Part shown: piece by piece, positions 1-10,970 of the stretch | Layout of the letters: each line of letters opens with the position of its first letter | How positions within the stretch are numbered: the first letter of the stretch is position 1 | Source: Odiellus spinosus | Lineage: Eukaryota; Arthropoda; Arachnida; Opiliones; Phalangiidae | Assembly (NCBI GenBank): GCA_963920705.1 | Contig: OY987225.1 | Coordinates: forward strand, 32,403,458-32,467,457 | DNA: 64,000 nucleotides | Reading direction: 5' to 3' | Program-made: the position numbers and the translations under genes | The notes under the pieces: model-generated | Told to the model about the DNA's origin: nothing | The model's database searches: none | The model's input: the letters and a program-made list of their open reading frames with translations, nothing else

Positions 1-818
1 ATCGAATCAGGTAGCAATATTAATTAGCTTTTTGCGTGTAATGTTTTTTTTTATTCGCTTATTTGATTCGCCACTTTAAAAGCCTCAACGTCCAATCACT
101 TGATGCGCTTAAGCAAGGATATTTCTTTTTTATTGCCACAACTAGAATTTCTTTTTAACAAGCGTCCGAAAAAAGGCAAATATTCACAGATCGGCGCTCC
201 GAACATTTTCCAATATATTTTTAGAATGGTTTTTTTTTCTTCACTTTTATTTTTAACGCCCTGCCATGGTTCGCTTATTTTTATTTAGCTCCTGAGAATT
301 TTTTTGTTCCCTGTCTTTGTGAAAAACAAACGCTTCACTAATATATGACGTCACTTGCAGTTCACGAGATAGCGCACGTAACGTCACGCGCGAACAAAAC
401 GAAAGAAAAAAGGTCACTTGTGAAGGTGTTGTAGAAAGAAATTTATCAGCCACGTGATTGATACTAATTTGGACACTGTCCATTTCAAGGGATGTGACCA
501 TGGAGCTGAAATGTGAAAAATTATATTAATTTAGATTTTTTTTTATTTATACTGTAGGGGAACGTATAGTTTTTTAGTTTAAGCGATGGTCACAAATAGA
601 CATAATCTGGCTACAATTTAGCCCGAAGACCTTACAATTAAAATGGTAATAATCACTGTTATCTTGTAATAACTGTACTAAGATATGAAAAAACTTAAAA
701 GCATTGTATTAGATGAGATCTTGATATTTTAGTCACGTAGAACATAAATTAGTCTGGGAATAAGTAGACACAATTTAGCCACGCCTATATACGCAGGCTT
801 TATAATAAAATAACTTAC
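1..818. other. Presumed intron or 3' side of the Beat-like gene; no feature seen
   Basis: AT-rich sequence with T-runs. Both strands were read for a membrane anchor or further Ig exon downstream of position 819 and none was found. Confidence 0.4.
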
Positions 819-1050
819 CTGGTCCTCCGTTGCTGAGTCCATGAAGACCCGAACTTCTTAAACTTCCTCCTATGACGGTTTCTTCGCTGCTCATCCTGAC
901 AATCTTAGATAAAGACGCTGTACACTTGAGCCTTAATTCCGTGTTTCGCATGTGATAACTTTGAACTTTAAAGCTGAGACCCAGGACGGCGGATCGCGTC
1001 CCGTCGCTATGAATTATGCTCGGATATTTGCGCAAATGTTTCGATTTTAC
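819..1050 (-). CDS. beat: Beat-like exon: second half of a duplicated Ig2-type domain
   Basis: 232 bp, phase 0 in and phase 1 out, donor CAG|GTAAGT. Encodes KYPSIIHSDG, VLGLSFKVQSYHM and ELRLKCTASLSKIV with the second cysteine, then a glycine/serine-rich tail. LGLSFKV...LRLKCTA is very close to the Beat consensus, closer than the corresponding part of exon 1926-1704. The acceptor is TGATTAAG at the exon start. The exon ends in phase 1, so further coding exons, probably a tail or membrane anchor, should lie to the left of the window. Confidence 0.87.
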
Positions 1051-4023
1051 CTTAATCAGTTGCGGCGAAATGAGGAGATAGATGGCGCCGAGGGTTAAAG
1101 TTAAAAAAAGATGGAAAAGAAATAGAACTCTAATGAAAGGCGACGTTACCCCAAATATATAAATGTATTAATGGCTGAGATAAACTCACTTCTTGTTCGT
1201 TAATGAACCATTGGAGTTCGACAGGATTTTCGCTCTTGGGCGACGTGCAGTTGACCTCTACCGTCTGACCTACGTCGTACCAAGGTCGACCTCCGTTGAT
1301 TGACGGACCTTTTTCGCCTGAATACCGCGAAATGATTTAATTAAGTCTTCCACGCGCTTGGAAAACTAATTAGGCGAACATCAACGTATACTTTTAACTT
1401 AATTAAAATGATTTTACTGGGGCTTTTCTAAAGGATTGAATATCTAAATAAACCCAAGTTGAAACTAATCGAAATTGTTTAACAACTTCTGGGAACGAAA
1501 AACAATAAATATGGGAAATCCAAATTTATAATTTACACTTATATCTCGACCGAATTCAATTGTAAGAGATCGCGAATTCCCTTAACTATTAAACTATTAA
1601 AACTTTAAAAATGTCCGATTCGGACAGCGGAACTAAAGAACGAGTCAAACGGGGCCAGTTTGAAACGAAAGGGTATATATAGTTTGTCGCGTTTGTCTCT
1701 TACCGCTACTGGGCGGCGTTGGCATGGTAGTATCCCCAACGACTATTTCCTCGCTGATCTTGTCGTAAACCTGAGCGACGGAGGCCGAACATTGGACTTT
1801 GAGCGCTCCCCTCTGCTCTCCCTGGAGATGCTCCGGCTCGATGACGAAGGACAAGTGCGAGATGGAACTCTGGAGACCGTCCGAGTGACGAATCGTCGGC
1901 TGAGAATAGACCCGAGATTTCTCCGCCTTTTCGTAAACACACGTGGTGCCGAAAACCCGGGAACAAGAGCGTAATTGTACCCAAAAGAGACAAAACGGAA
2001 GGAACGATTCGAATTATTTTTCAGTACTCGAAATATCTTAGACTCTAGCTTGTAAGGCCAACCTTTTATTCGACCCGTGGGAAAAATTATTGGCCTTATA
2101 TATATAAATATATTTTAAATTCAAACGGGGCTTCGATTTTCGAAATCTGTTGAGAAGGCAATTTTGTTTTGTTATACGGTTAAATTACACTGTTTATCGA
2201 TTCCCTTATGACTGGTTTATTGTTTTAAATAACGTTTGTAAAGTTTTGAAATATCAACTTGAAAGGCGTTGAAAGTTTCCAAATATTTCCCAAAAGAATT
2301 CAAATTTTTCTTTGACGAAAATTTTAGGAACAACGAATGAAATAACGCGGATTGATAGACATAAGTGTAATAAATTTCTAACAATAATTGGCCGGTTCGA
2401 AACTTTATTTATTTATATATAATTATTTCTTTGTAAATACTACGTAGTTTTCTCTAAAAAAAAATATTTTTCTTCTTCACCATTTTGGTAAATAATAAGG
2501 TTTTTTTGTACAATCTCAAAAATTAATTTTATCTCTGACTGATATGATTATTAGCAGAAGTAGATGAAATCTTCCTTTGAAGTCTACTACTCTAATGTTC
2601 CATATAGCGCTCCTCTCTGTATGGGTAAAATTCACAATTTTACGAGATCGGAGGGGTCCTACTTCATACCCCCCTGTCTACGGAAAATTGGAAATTCTCT
2701 CTCTCCACAAACGACCACGTTTTTTGACGAACTCCAAGGCTGCTAGAGATATTCGCTGGATGAACTCCCGCTCCGAAAATATCTACCGTTAGGAGGCGTA
2801 CGAATCGCGCTTTTGGAAACTAACCCATACAGAGAGGGGTAGACAAGACCAGGGAGTAATAGACTTCAAAGGAGGGTTTCATCGCGGCTTCTAATACTTA
2901 ACTATTACTCAGTCGTGTTAAATAAGCCTTACAATATAGTTACCCTCGAGTAGAACGCACCTCCCTACCGTTAAGTAACCACGTTAAGGTTGGCGCTGGT
3001 TTAGCTGGTCCCGAGGTACAGGTTAGATTTACTTCGTCTCCGGGGTCATAGGGCATTCCAGCCCCCTTTATAACTGGCCCTCGATCGGGTAGTACTGTTA
3101 ATTTAAATTAAATGTTTCTAACGTTTCGTTTTTTTTTTTGTATTTTTTCTAGACTTACCGTATACTCTCATCTCTTTCTCGAATCGATACGTTTTAAATG
3201 ATGGCGCGTCTGCGGATACTTCGCAAGCTATGGTTCCTTCCGTATTTAAATCCGTACTTGGCAGAAAAACGTGAGTGTCGTTTGACGATTTTAACTGCAA
3301 TTATTAATCGTGATAATTAAAACAACCTAATTTAAATGAATGAGTATGAAGGAACAAGCGATCAAATGTTTCCATGATACCCATTATTTTAGATTATGTT
3401 GTTTTATTCAATTGAGAACATGGGTATTAATATTGTAATGTAAGTCTGTGAAGACTTTCAAGAAATACTGGTAATTTGTATTTTAGAAGTATGTTCAAGT
3501 ACTTAAAACTAATCCCATTTGCCGTTGTAGACCCCCTTTTATAGGTCAATTCGATTCATAAATACACCATTTATCTTTGACCTTTGACCCTATTTATCAA
3601 CTAAATCCGGCATTTACCAATCGCGTATATAATTTAATCTATTCAAGTGAATATATCGGAAAAAAAATTAGGCTTAGCGCATTTATTCGAGCTTGATTCG
3701 CGCAAAATAGGCTTATAAGAAAGCGAGCTATCTGTTTTGTCGCTAGCCCCGGGAAATCTCTTCAATTGAGACGTCGGATGAGAGAAGGGGTTGGGATGGA
3801 GGTCGCGATATACTCACGTCTACGTAGACTCCTAAGAGATCAAAGGTTTGACCCGGAGGATTGTCTCTGGGTAGATAACGGTAGAATTCCTCGTTGTTCT
3901 TATACCACTTGACCGAATAGAGCTCGTCCGGTTCCGAGTCGAAGACGCATCGCAACCACAAGGACTGACCGCTGATTATGGCCCCTGGCACGTCCATCCC
4001 GCCGAATTTCAGACACGAACGAC
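819..4023 (-). CDS. beat: Beaten-path-like Ig-domain protein, six internal exons, gene open at both ends
   Basis: Gene model from six minus-strand exons: 4023-3818, 3294-3159, 3094-2961, 1926-1704, 1317-1190 and 1050-819. Beat proteins are secreted or membrane-anchored Ig-superfamily molecules that act in motor-axon guidance and neuronal partner matching, binding Sidestep-family receptors in Drosophila. The sequence shows the family signature LYSVKWYKNNEEFYRY in Ig1, CEVSADAPSF at the second Ig1 cysteine, GDEVNLTCTSG at the first Ig2 cysteine, and LSFVIEPEHL followed by LKVQC at the second Ig2 cysteine. All junctions are GT..AG and the frame is kept throughout. The last two exons repeat the Ig2 layout, which is unusual because Beat proteins normally have two Ig domains. 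Signal peptide and C-terminal tail or anchor exons are not visible. The family call is firm; the particular beat paralog cannot be named. Confidence 0.87.
1190..1317 (-). CDS. beat: Beat-like exon: first half of a duplicated Ig2-type domain
   Basis: 128 bp, phase 1 in and phase 0 out, with acceptor TATTCAG and donor GAA|GTGAGT. Encodes EKGPSINGGRPWYDVGQTVE, then VNCTSP with the first cysteine and LQWFINEQE with the core tryptophan. It aligns along its full length with exon 3094-2961 (42 against 44 codons) and has identical phases, so it is a diverged duplicate of that exon. It can be read after exon 1926-1704 as a third Ig domain, or directly after exon 3294-3159 in place of the first Ig2 cassette. 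Confidence 0.85.
1704..1926 (-). CDS. beat: Beat-like exon: second half of Ig domain 2, copy 1
   Basis: Phase 0 in, phase 1 out, donor GCG|GTAAGAG. Encodes PTIRHSDGLQSS, LSFVIEPEHL and GALKVQCSASV, with the second Ig2 cysteine, then a threonine/proline-rich tail. Two acceptors keep the frame. The one after position 1927 makes the N-terminal segment exactly as long as that of the duplicate exon at 1050-819 and was chosen. The other, after position 1900 (TATTCTCAG), has a better pyrimidine tract and would shorten the exon by nine codons. An overlapping plus-strand open frame is a shadow. Confidence 0.85.
2555..2893 (-). mobile_element. MITE-A copy 1, inside a Beat intron
   Basis: Non-autonomous inverted-repeat element with no transposase. 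This copy is in reverse orientation relative to most others and has the most decayed ends: CAGAAGTAGATG on the left, and CTA in place of CTG at the right tip. No target duplication is left. It lies in the Beat intron between exons 3094-2961 and 1926-1704. Confidence 0.85.
2961..3094 (-). CDS. beat: Beat-like exon: first half of Ig domain 2, copy 1
   Basis: 134 bp, phase 1 in and phase 0 out, with acceptor TTAACAG and donor GAG|GTGCGT. Translation gives LPDRGPVIKG, then DPGDEVNLTCTSG with the first Ig2 cysteine, then LTWLLNGRE containing the core tryptophan. This matches the Beat Ig2 layout (P.I.G..Y..GD.V...CTSG...P...L.W..NG). A short 64-bp intron separates it from the preceding exon. The following intron of about 1 kb carries a MITE-A insertion at 2555-2893. 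Confidence 0.88.
3159..3294 (-). CDS. beat: Beat-like exon: second half of Ig domain 1
   Basis: 136 bp, phase 0 in and phase 1 out, with acceptor TTGCAG and donor CG|GTAAGT. The product contains the F-strand cysteine in GTIACEVSADAPSF, almost a textbook Beat motif, followed by FEKEMRVY, the strand that leads into Ig2. The 3' end is phase-compatible with both downstream Ig2 first-half exons (3094-2961 and 1317-1190), which matters for possible alternative splicing. Confidence 0.9.
3818..4023 (-). CDS. beat: Beat-like exon: first half of Ig domain 1
   Basis: Encodes 68 codons after two bases that complete a split codon (phase 1 in, phase 0 out). The first Ig1 cysteine lies in SLWLRCVFD and is followed by LYSVKWYKNNEEFYRY, the most diagnostic Beat motif, then a proline-rich turn and LLGVYVD. 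The donor is GAC|GTGAGT. The acceptor was placed at TTAAAG because the coding similarity begins just after it. It has a weak pyrimidine tract, so the start is the least certain boundary here. The preceding exon should carry the signal peptide and was not found. Confidence 0.87.
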
Positions 4024-4129
4024 CTTTAACCGCGCGCGCCGAAATAAGGAACAAAGATCAATGAAATTCCCTCACATATCCTCTATCTTTACTATCCTTC
4101 GAAAAACATTATATCAAAAGTAAATTAAA

Positions 4130-4480
4130 CCACATTTTAAGTGTGACAATTAGATATACGTATATATTTAGCCGTAATCAGTTGCGTAATTGAGAAGTCG
4201 GTGTACAGTTTAAACGGAAGTAGTAAATCATTCGACCGGAAGTAGTCTTTTATCGACCTGATAATGTTAGCTAGTAGAATCATTTCAAATAAGTGGCTAT
4301 AGGACATGAAAAATTGTACTCTAACATGTCCAAAGACACCAAACACGAATAAATATTGAAAAGTAGGCTCGTAGACGATTTAAAACGTTGAACTTTGACC
4401 TTTTTTTGGAAATCCAAAAGAATTATATATTACCATTTTAGTAATTTAACCATTACCATGGTAATTTATCCATTTACATC
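4130..4480. repeat. Dispersed repeat family E, copy 1
   Basis: Resembles 38230-38640 over a few hundred bases, including the stretch ATTGAAAAGTAG followed by TTTAAAAC, ACTTTGACC and AATCCAAAA. No inverted ends were seen and boundaries are approximate. It lies just upstream of the first recognised Beat exon. Confidence 0.6.
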
Positions 4481-4985
4481 TCTATAGTAAAAGTATTTAA
4501 TAAATTCTAGAGTTGATAATGTTGAATATGTAATGACCAAAGTAAATAATTCGTCAATGTCAAACTTATATGACGTTTTGACTTTATAAACTTTTGCTGT
4601 TAGCGAGCGCTTAACCCAAGGTTTCGGGGATAATATTTGAACCGTTTTAATTATAGTTTTGGACCGTTATTAGATTGGGCGTCGTAATAGTTGCGCTAAT
4701 TAGAGAATGATTCTCCTCCCCCCCCCCCTTCCCCGGCACCTTTTGTCCGCTTGTTGCCAACCTCCACCCACTCTTCCCTGTTTTGGAACTTCTCTCCTCA
4801 CTAATGAATCCGATTCGTTCGATATATACCGAAAGAATAGATCCCATACACGTTCAAGTTCAACAATTAAACTGCGAAGCGTTGGAAGGGTGTAGGATAC
4901 ATGTTCGAGCATTTTGGGTTGTATTTTCAGAATGTAAATGTAAATTTATTGTCAGAAGCCTGCGAGATAAGAAATATACCCAGAT

Positions 4986-5266
4986 CAAGAAGGATCAGAT
5001 AAGGAGAGGAAAAGTGGGGCTGCGTTGAGTTAGAGAGAGAAGAGCCAACCTCCCACTCGGGTGGAAAGGGGGGATAGGAAATTCTCGAGGTAAACTGTTG
5101 TCACGTGGTCGCTAGCTAGCGCGTCTCGTAAAGGATTCGTTTTACCCACGTGACAACAATTTACCACGAAGCATCTCTACCCCCGTTCTCCCAGAGTGGG
5201 AGTTTAGGCCGACGCAGTAGGAGCCGCGCCGTTCCCACTTTTCCTCTCCTTATCTGATCCTTCTTG
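4986..5266 (+). mobile_element. MITE-F7 copy 1 with 7-bp target duplication
   Basis: 281-bp inverted-repeat element beginning CAAGAAGGATCAGATAAGG and ending with its complement. The inverted repeat runs inward through GGAGAGGAAAAGTGGG. It is flanked by the perfect 7-bp duplication CCCAGAT (4979-4985 and 5267-5273). The central part is GC-richer, with two CACGTG-containing arms. No coding capacity; mobility would depend on a transposase supplied elsewhere. Confidence 0.93.
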
Positions 5267-5339
5267 CCCAGATCGAGCATTCTTTTCTATATTTGCTTTT
5301 GGGAAACATTGGATACGTTCGCACTTGCGTATCCCAATA

Positions 5340-5580
5340 GATTTTAATCGATAAAATCAAATCGATATTTAAATCAAGCTCTGAATCTTTTTATAAGCGC
5401 CATCTGTTCGTATCATCTTCATAAATAGATTAATTATAGTTTCATCTGTTGGTTATTGAAGCCGAATCGATTTGAAACTGGTTCCCGAAGCAGTTTTGAA
5501 GAAATCGATTCGTATATATTAAATGGAAAAACGGTTTCCCGTTCGCGAGACTGCAGCGAAACGATTTCAATTAACTCCAA
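5340..5580 (+). repeat. MITE family F6, copy 1
   Basis: Member of a dispersed family with the core GGTTCCCGAAGCAGTTT and many AATCGATT motifs. Here the core sits near 5479 and is followed by a degraded outer arm. The small open frame across it is not a gene. Confidence 0.65.
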
Positions 5581-5972
5581 GGCTATTTTTCTCTTGGAAA
5601 ATGCTTGGGTGGTCCGGTCGATTCCGAGTATTTTTAACTCATAATTAATAGATTGAGAGGTTTAAAATATTTTTTTATAATCAGTACATCTTCATGATGC
5701 CTTTAAGAATTTTCTTGGCAACTCCTAGTTTTCTATAAAACTAACCTAACTAATGTGATAAATTGTGAATACAATGTTTTGGTGATATATGGAATTATCC
5801 GTGTTTATGTATTAGACTAGAATGCTTGGCGGGAAAATATAAGATTATATTTGAATATATTCTAATTAGAATCACGAGTATATGTTAACACTCTTACTCA
5901 ATTTGTTTCCATGTCTAATGATTGGATTTATATATAGATTTAGGTAGGTTTAATTTCTAGTATACGTACCAT

Positions 5973-6311
5973 CAGAAGCCGATGAAACCCTCCTTTGAAG
6001 TCTATTACTCCCGGCTCTTGTCTACCCCTCTCTGTATGGGTTATTCTCAAAAGGCGCGATTCGTACGCCTCATAACGGTAGATGTTTTCGGAGCGGGAGC
6101 TCGTCGAACATGAATATCTCTAGCAGCCTTGGAGTTCGTCCAAAAAACGTCGTCGTTTGTGGAGAGAGAGAATTTCCAATTTTTCGTAGACAGGGGGGAT
6201 GAAGTAGGACCCCTTCTAACTCGTAAAATTGTGAATTTTACCCATACAGAGAGGAGCACTATATGGAACATTGGAGTAGTAGACTTCAAAGGAGGGTTTC
6301 ATTGGCTTCTG
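5973..6311 (+). mobile_element. MITE-A copy 2 with 7-bp target duplication
   Basis: 339 bp, beginning CAGAAGCCGATGAAACCC and ending in its complement (one mismatch near the right tip). The perfect target duplication GTACCAT lies at 5966-5972 and 6312-6318. Outer arms of about 38 bp plus an inner inverted pair CCTCTCTGTATGGGT make most of the element foldable. Small open frames on both strands recur in other copies only because the copies are near-identical. Confidence 0.95.
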
Positions 6312-6603
6312 GTACCATGCAACTTTGACTCTCATTAAACCACTTAGGGGCGTATAATCCTTTCTTTGTATATATTATCAGGGTATCTCAAAACTGTTTC
6401 AGACTGTAGATATTTTAATCTTTGTTTATTATTACGTACGAGAAAGCTATAGGATTCAAACAAATTATAAAGATAAGGGAATGTTTAGACAATCTTGTAT
6501 CAAATTAAATTGGAACCTTACCAAAATTTTGAATATCACGTTTTAATAGCATGATAAAACTAAAAATAACAGTCCAAATTAATTAAAAATTACTTGATAC
6601 TAG

Positions 6604-6920
6604 CAAGAATCCATTCAGGTTCCATAAGAATATGGGAGCATAGCTTTAGCCTCTGTTACTATCCTCCCAAACTTTGTAACAAAAGTTCGTCCGCAATTTT
6701 CGCAACATTTGTTCGCTTAGATCTTTTTTCGGTCGGCTCCATTTTTATTACCCAAAATATTATGTCAAGGTCCTTAGTGGCGCGGGTTAATAATAGATGT
6801 CAGAAGCGATTTACTTGAAAAATCGATTCGAAGCGGACGAACTTTTGCTACAAAGTTTGGGAGGATGGTTATTGAATCGCGGCCCTCCCATATTCTTATG
6901 TAACCTGAATGAATTACTTG
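6604..6920 (+). mobile_element. MITE-F8 copy 1 with 7-bp target duplication
   Basis: 317 bp, starting CAAGAATCCATTCAGGTTCC. The right end is slightly decayed and ends ATTACTTG. Flanks are ATACTAG (6597-6603) and ATACTAT (6921-6927), six of seven identical. An inner inverted pair built on ACTTTTGTTACAAAGTTTGG-like arms makes it a long hairpin. No coding capacity. Confidence 0.88.
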
Positions 6921-6927
6921 ATACTAT

Positions 6928-8418
6928 GTGTGCCTAGTATCCCTTTAGATATGTGGGATTGGACTATAGATACTGATATTTCTAACTGATTCAGCCGAAA
7001 TGTTTGGCGACGACTAAAGTCGTTTGTCCCTATTTCCATTACCGGTGTATCCGTTACAATTATACCACGTTGTTTTATTTATGAGTTAAAAGGAATAGAG
7101 GACGAACACCCGGGCCACCGAAATTAATCTATATAATTGATCTTGTTGCCTCGCCATTTAATTTTGCCGGTTTGTTCTAGACGCGAGAACCCGCTTACAC
7201 CCCATCCGGGTTAAAGGATAATTTATTTTTCGACCTTCTATTTGTATATTCGACTACAATTGGTCAAATAGACTCGCGTATTCAAATTCGTTAAAGGGAG
7301 GCTGACACCATTTATATCTAGAGTTTATTCATATTTTTAGTTTTTTCATTTTTATTAAAGTACCTTACCTGACTTAATCGATTTGAATCGATATTCAAAT
7401 CGCCAGGAATCGTTTTTAAGCGTCACGCGTTCGCGGATTATCTTTATAAATCGATTTATTGTAGCTTCCTCTATCGGTTGTTGAAACCAGCCGAATCGAT
7501 ACGAAACTGGTTCCCGAAGCAGTTTCGAGAAATCGAATCTAGAAAAGACAATTTCCAGTTCCCACGACTCTAGTAGATTTAGAATATTTTTCATTTCCCC
7601 TTTGTAGACTAAAATATCTGAAACAGACTGGAAAAGTCATGTAAAATTGAAAAATGACAGGGAATTTTAATTTACGAGCTTTTAAATATACAATATTTAA
7701 AATATATAATATTTATCACACTGCGCAAGCGCGTACTCGCCGCAAATGTTTCCAACCTATACATTTAACGTTTAATCGATATCGTGTATTTGTTGTAATT
7801 ATAAAGTTTTGCCCCAAGCTTCGACCCCGTTGAAAAATAATTTTTCATAACCTTTTGTTTTAAAACTCCAAAAATGACCACCAAAGTTGCTCGCTTGAAA
7901 AGGGTTAACTTTTTAGGCCTCCGCAAAGTTGTTAAGCCTAATTTAGTTAATGTTTTACTTTCAAAGTTGTATTAATACTCGTTTGCTATTAGATAAAATG
8001 ATAAAATGACTTAAAACATTAAAACAATGTTAGTTTTAAGAAAAACGAGTATTGAAAAGTATTCTTAAAATTAACGGCTAAAGGTGCAATAGGATAGGCT
8101 TCACCCATAACACGGAAGCTTATAGGATAGAACACTTTTGCAGGGGCAAACCATATTGAATTGGTATATTTTTTTATTACTCGTGTCTATTGCAAAACAT
8201 TATAACATGATTCATTTAAACCTGGGTTAAAAAACTCAGGGAAACTCGTAATTTTGTAGAAAATCAGGGTCTTTTTCAGGGTACGTTTATTAATAATAAA
8301 ATGCCACCAAGTCCTAGCGGGTCTTTCTATTTAAAACAGGATGATAATATTAACTTAAATATATGAAAAATAATATTTTTTGCACCTGAAAATCTCATTC
8401 GAAATTCATTTAAAAAAA
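6928..8418. other. Non-coding stretch apart from the F6 copy
   Basis: AT-rich sequence with no exon or RNA gene recognised, other than the F6 repeat at 7362-7600. Confidence 0.4.
7362..7600 (-). repeat. MITE family F6, copy 2
   Basis: Carries the core GGTTCCCGAAGCAGTTTC, TCGATTTATTGTAGCTTC and AAAACGATTCCTGGCGATTT-like arms shared with copies at 13175 and 30435. The open frame on the minus strand lies wholly within the repeat. Confidence 0.65.
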
Positions 8419-8665
8419 ATCTGGAGAAATATTTGGGAAAATTCATTGGAAAATCTGAAAATATTTGGGAAAATTCATTGGAAAATCTGAAAATATTTGG
8501 GAAAATTCATAAAATCTGAAAATATTTGGGAAAATTCATGAAATCTGAAAATATTTGGGAAAATTCATAAAATCTGAAAATAATTGGGAAAATTCATAAA
8601 ATCTGAAAATAATTGGGAAAATTCATAAAATCTGAAAATATTTGGGAAAACTCATTGGAAAATTG
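8419..8665 (+). repeat. Minisatellite, 32-bp then 29-bp units
   Basis: About eight tandem units built on ATTTGGGAAAATTCAT and AAATCTGAAAAT. The first units carry TTGG between the two parts (32 bp) and the later ones lack it (29 bp), so a 3-bp deletion variant has spread through the right-hand block. Confidence 0.9.
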
Positions 8666-10480
8666 TTTATTTTAAAATGTTGAGTGAACCCTACATACAC
8701 CAAGCCCATAACTGATATTAATACCATAAGTGATAAGTCTATTTCCACTAAAAGTCTACACTCCCTGAGATTTTACAAGTAATGGGGGAGAGATTTTCAA
8801 TTTTTACCAAGTTAAGAATAAAAGTAGTCTTTGAAAATTGCTTATTGTTCTCCTCTTCAACACGAGAGCGCGAAGCTTATAGCGACGAACTGCGAGACGT
8901 CTCGCAAATGATATTCACGTTCTAAACCTCTCGTCGAAACGTATATAGCTACGAAGGCTAGGCCTATCCCAGACTAGACTTTATCGCTTATAAGGTTTGA
9001 CAAAACGCCGCCAGGGGAACGATTGGCGTCTATCTAGCGTTAGACACGACGCTTCGCTTTAAACTATTAGGCAATAGGCATCGGGCGCCGGCGGGGGCTG
9101 TACGACGCTTTAGTCGTTTGATGCCTGGCCGCCGAAATGAGTAATAGCAGTTTGGACTTATCAATTGCAGCGCACCTTCTCTCCTTTTAGATCCTCCTCG
9201 CGGCGCTACCGCGTTTCCCATCCCATTGAGTTTGCAACGAGAGCGAAGCCTAAACTCCATCTTAATATCAATAACCAGTAGAGATGAAGCCAAAGTCTGT
9301 ACCCGCTGAAATCTTAAATGTGATTTTGATGGAATATTTAAAGGATTAAGTTTGCAACGCGTAAAACACTAGACTAGCTTCAACCTATAACAAACTAAGT
9401 TTAAAGAGAAACTAGACTCTGAAAACAAATTATTTTTAATCGATTTAGATTTAAATTATGCCCTCAAACATTATCAAAACTTAACCATCATAATTCGCGG
9501 TTAATTATCAAAGTTTTGAAGTTAGGCCTAAAGACATATAAGATTATTTTAAAAGAACTCATTTGCTGATCCAATAAGAGTTCGTCTTTCAAATAGCGCG
9601 TGACCCGAAAGAGATGTTCGTTAGAAATGGCGCGTGCTTTAGGGTTCAAATTAATTCTCGCGCCATTTTTATATACGATGTTTCACTGGCTTAGTCCAAA
9701 ATTTCTTCTCGACAGATTTAGGCTTAGCGAATTTAGTTCGCGACTTTGAAAATTAGCTGTTAATTACCACGAAATCTTTGTTTTTGAATTTTGAAACGGT
9801 TTTAAGGCATATTTCATCGGTTCATATCATTCGTTAAAAAATGGGAAACCCTGATTTTTATTCACTGCGAATTTAAACTGATTATGAGTATAAAGTTATT
9901 TCAAATTGAGTTTTCAATTCGTAACGAAACTGCATACAGTCGCGTCTCTACTATCTAACAAACAATACGTATCTTTGCTTAGAGTTATATCCGCGCTGCA
10001 AATTCAAACTGGGATTCAATCTGGCTGCTCTTTTCTCTCTCGCTTTCTAGTCTCGTTTTAAAGTTTGAACCCTCTTCTCTAATAGCGATGGGGGTGCGTT
10101 TGCGTGGGTGTGTGTACGAGGGAAGGAACCCCCCCTGTCAACGGCAATTGATAAATCTGTCGTTTCTCACGCAGATTGGAAACAATTGGCCATTATTAGC
10201 AAGTCCAAGAGCGTCAGCTGGAGATCAGACTCCCATATATTTTAACTCTCGAGCTTCTGTATACGAAGAGCTTACGTTACATTGTAACTCCTCTTCGGCA
10301 CCCTATCTTTCTACTTCCAAATTGGGGCAATTTTTCCTATACGATTGTTCGTGCTATATTGTTGTATGTTATGTTGAAACTCGAAATTTCTCGAAATATC
10401 CGATGTTGTTAAAGGGAATCAATTAATACTCGTGTGACCTTGTTTATGTTAAACGTTTAAAGGTTTTATATCAATGTACT
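8666..10480. other. Non-coding stretch with GC-richer patches
   Basis: Apart from the island at 8860-9270 and a second GC-richer patch at about 10080-10310, nothing is recognised. The 112-residue plus-strand open frame at 10088-10426 has no domain or repeat and is not called. Confidence 0.35.
8860..9270. other. GC- and CpG-richer island, function unknown
   Basis: Clearly richer in CG dinucleotides than the surroundings (for example CGGGCGCCGGCGGGGGC at about 9079). The longest minus-strand open frame (9293-9030) has no recognised motif and is rich in basic residues, as expected from translated GC-rich DNA. A promoter, a first exon or conserved non-coding DNA are all possible. Confidence 0.35.
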
Positions 10481-10483
10481 TTT

Positions 10484-10605
10484 TAAGTATTATCAAAATT
10501 CTATCAGCAAACGTACTAGCCAATCACTTAAAACTAGCAAAAAAGTCATCACCCCTGTCTGGCTCGAGTTATTTGGACTCTTCCTCGATATTTAGAGTGA
10601 GAGGG
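10484..10605 (-). repeat. Dispersed repeat family C, copy 1
   Basis: Reverse-orientation copy of a roughly 110-bp repeat with the strongly conserved core CAGACAGGGGTGATGACTTT preceded by GAAGAGTCCAAAT. Related copies are at 15757 and 52972. No inverted ends or target duplications were recognised. Confidence 0.75.
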
Positions 10606-10904
10606 ATGGGATTAAATAAAGTAGTACTTTTTATTTTACTAATGGACATTTTCTATGTGGTAACGAAGTTTGTCAAATTTGGTCAATAATTTTCAAATTA
10701 TTTAAAAAAATCACAGTTCTCGACTTACACCATTCTACCTCCAATATTTTTTTGGGGTTTTATTTTATTTTTTTTCAAAGTGAGCCAGTCTTTTGTTTCT
10801 TTCCCTCCACACGACGTTCTTTTGAAATTTCTTCCCCCATCCTAACGTTGACTTGAAACTGGGGGAAACCCCCATATAACAGTTCAAAAACAATCTTCAA
10901 AATA

Positions 10905-10970
10905 GAACAAACCAAGGCGGATTTATATCCAATGTTAAATCTGATAGGATTTAAAATAGTTCTTCGATTT
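10905..10970 (+). repeat. Dispersed repeat family D, fragment
   Basis: Contains AAGGCGGATTTATATCCAATG and ATAGGATTTAAAATAGTT, matching the D consensus (GCGGATTAATACGCAATATT then ATAAAAATAGTT). Confidence 0.6.

Noticed and set aside
1660-1974. 104-residue plus-strand open frame
   Set aside because: Antisense shadow of the Beat exon 1926-1704, which has family motifs and splice sites on the minus strand.
10088-10426. 112-residue plus-strand open frame in a GC-richer patch
   Set aside because: No recognisable domain and no matching splice or start signals. The patch is mentioned as unexplained instead.
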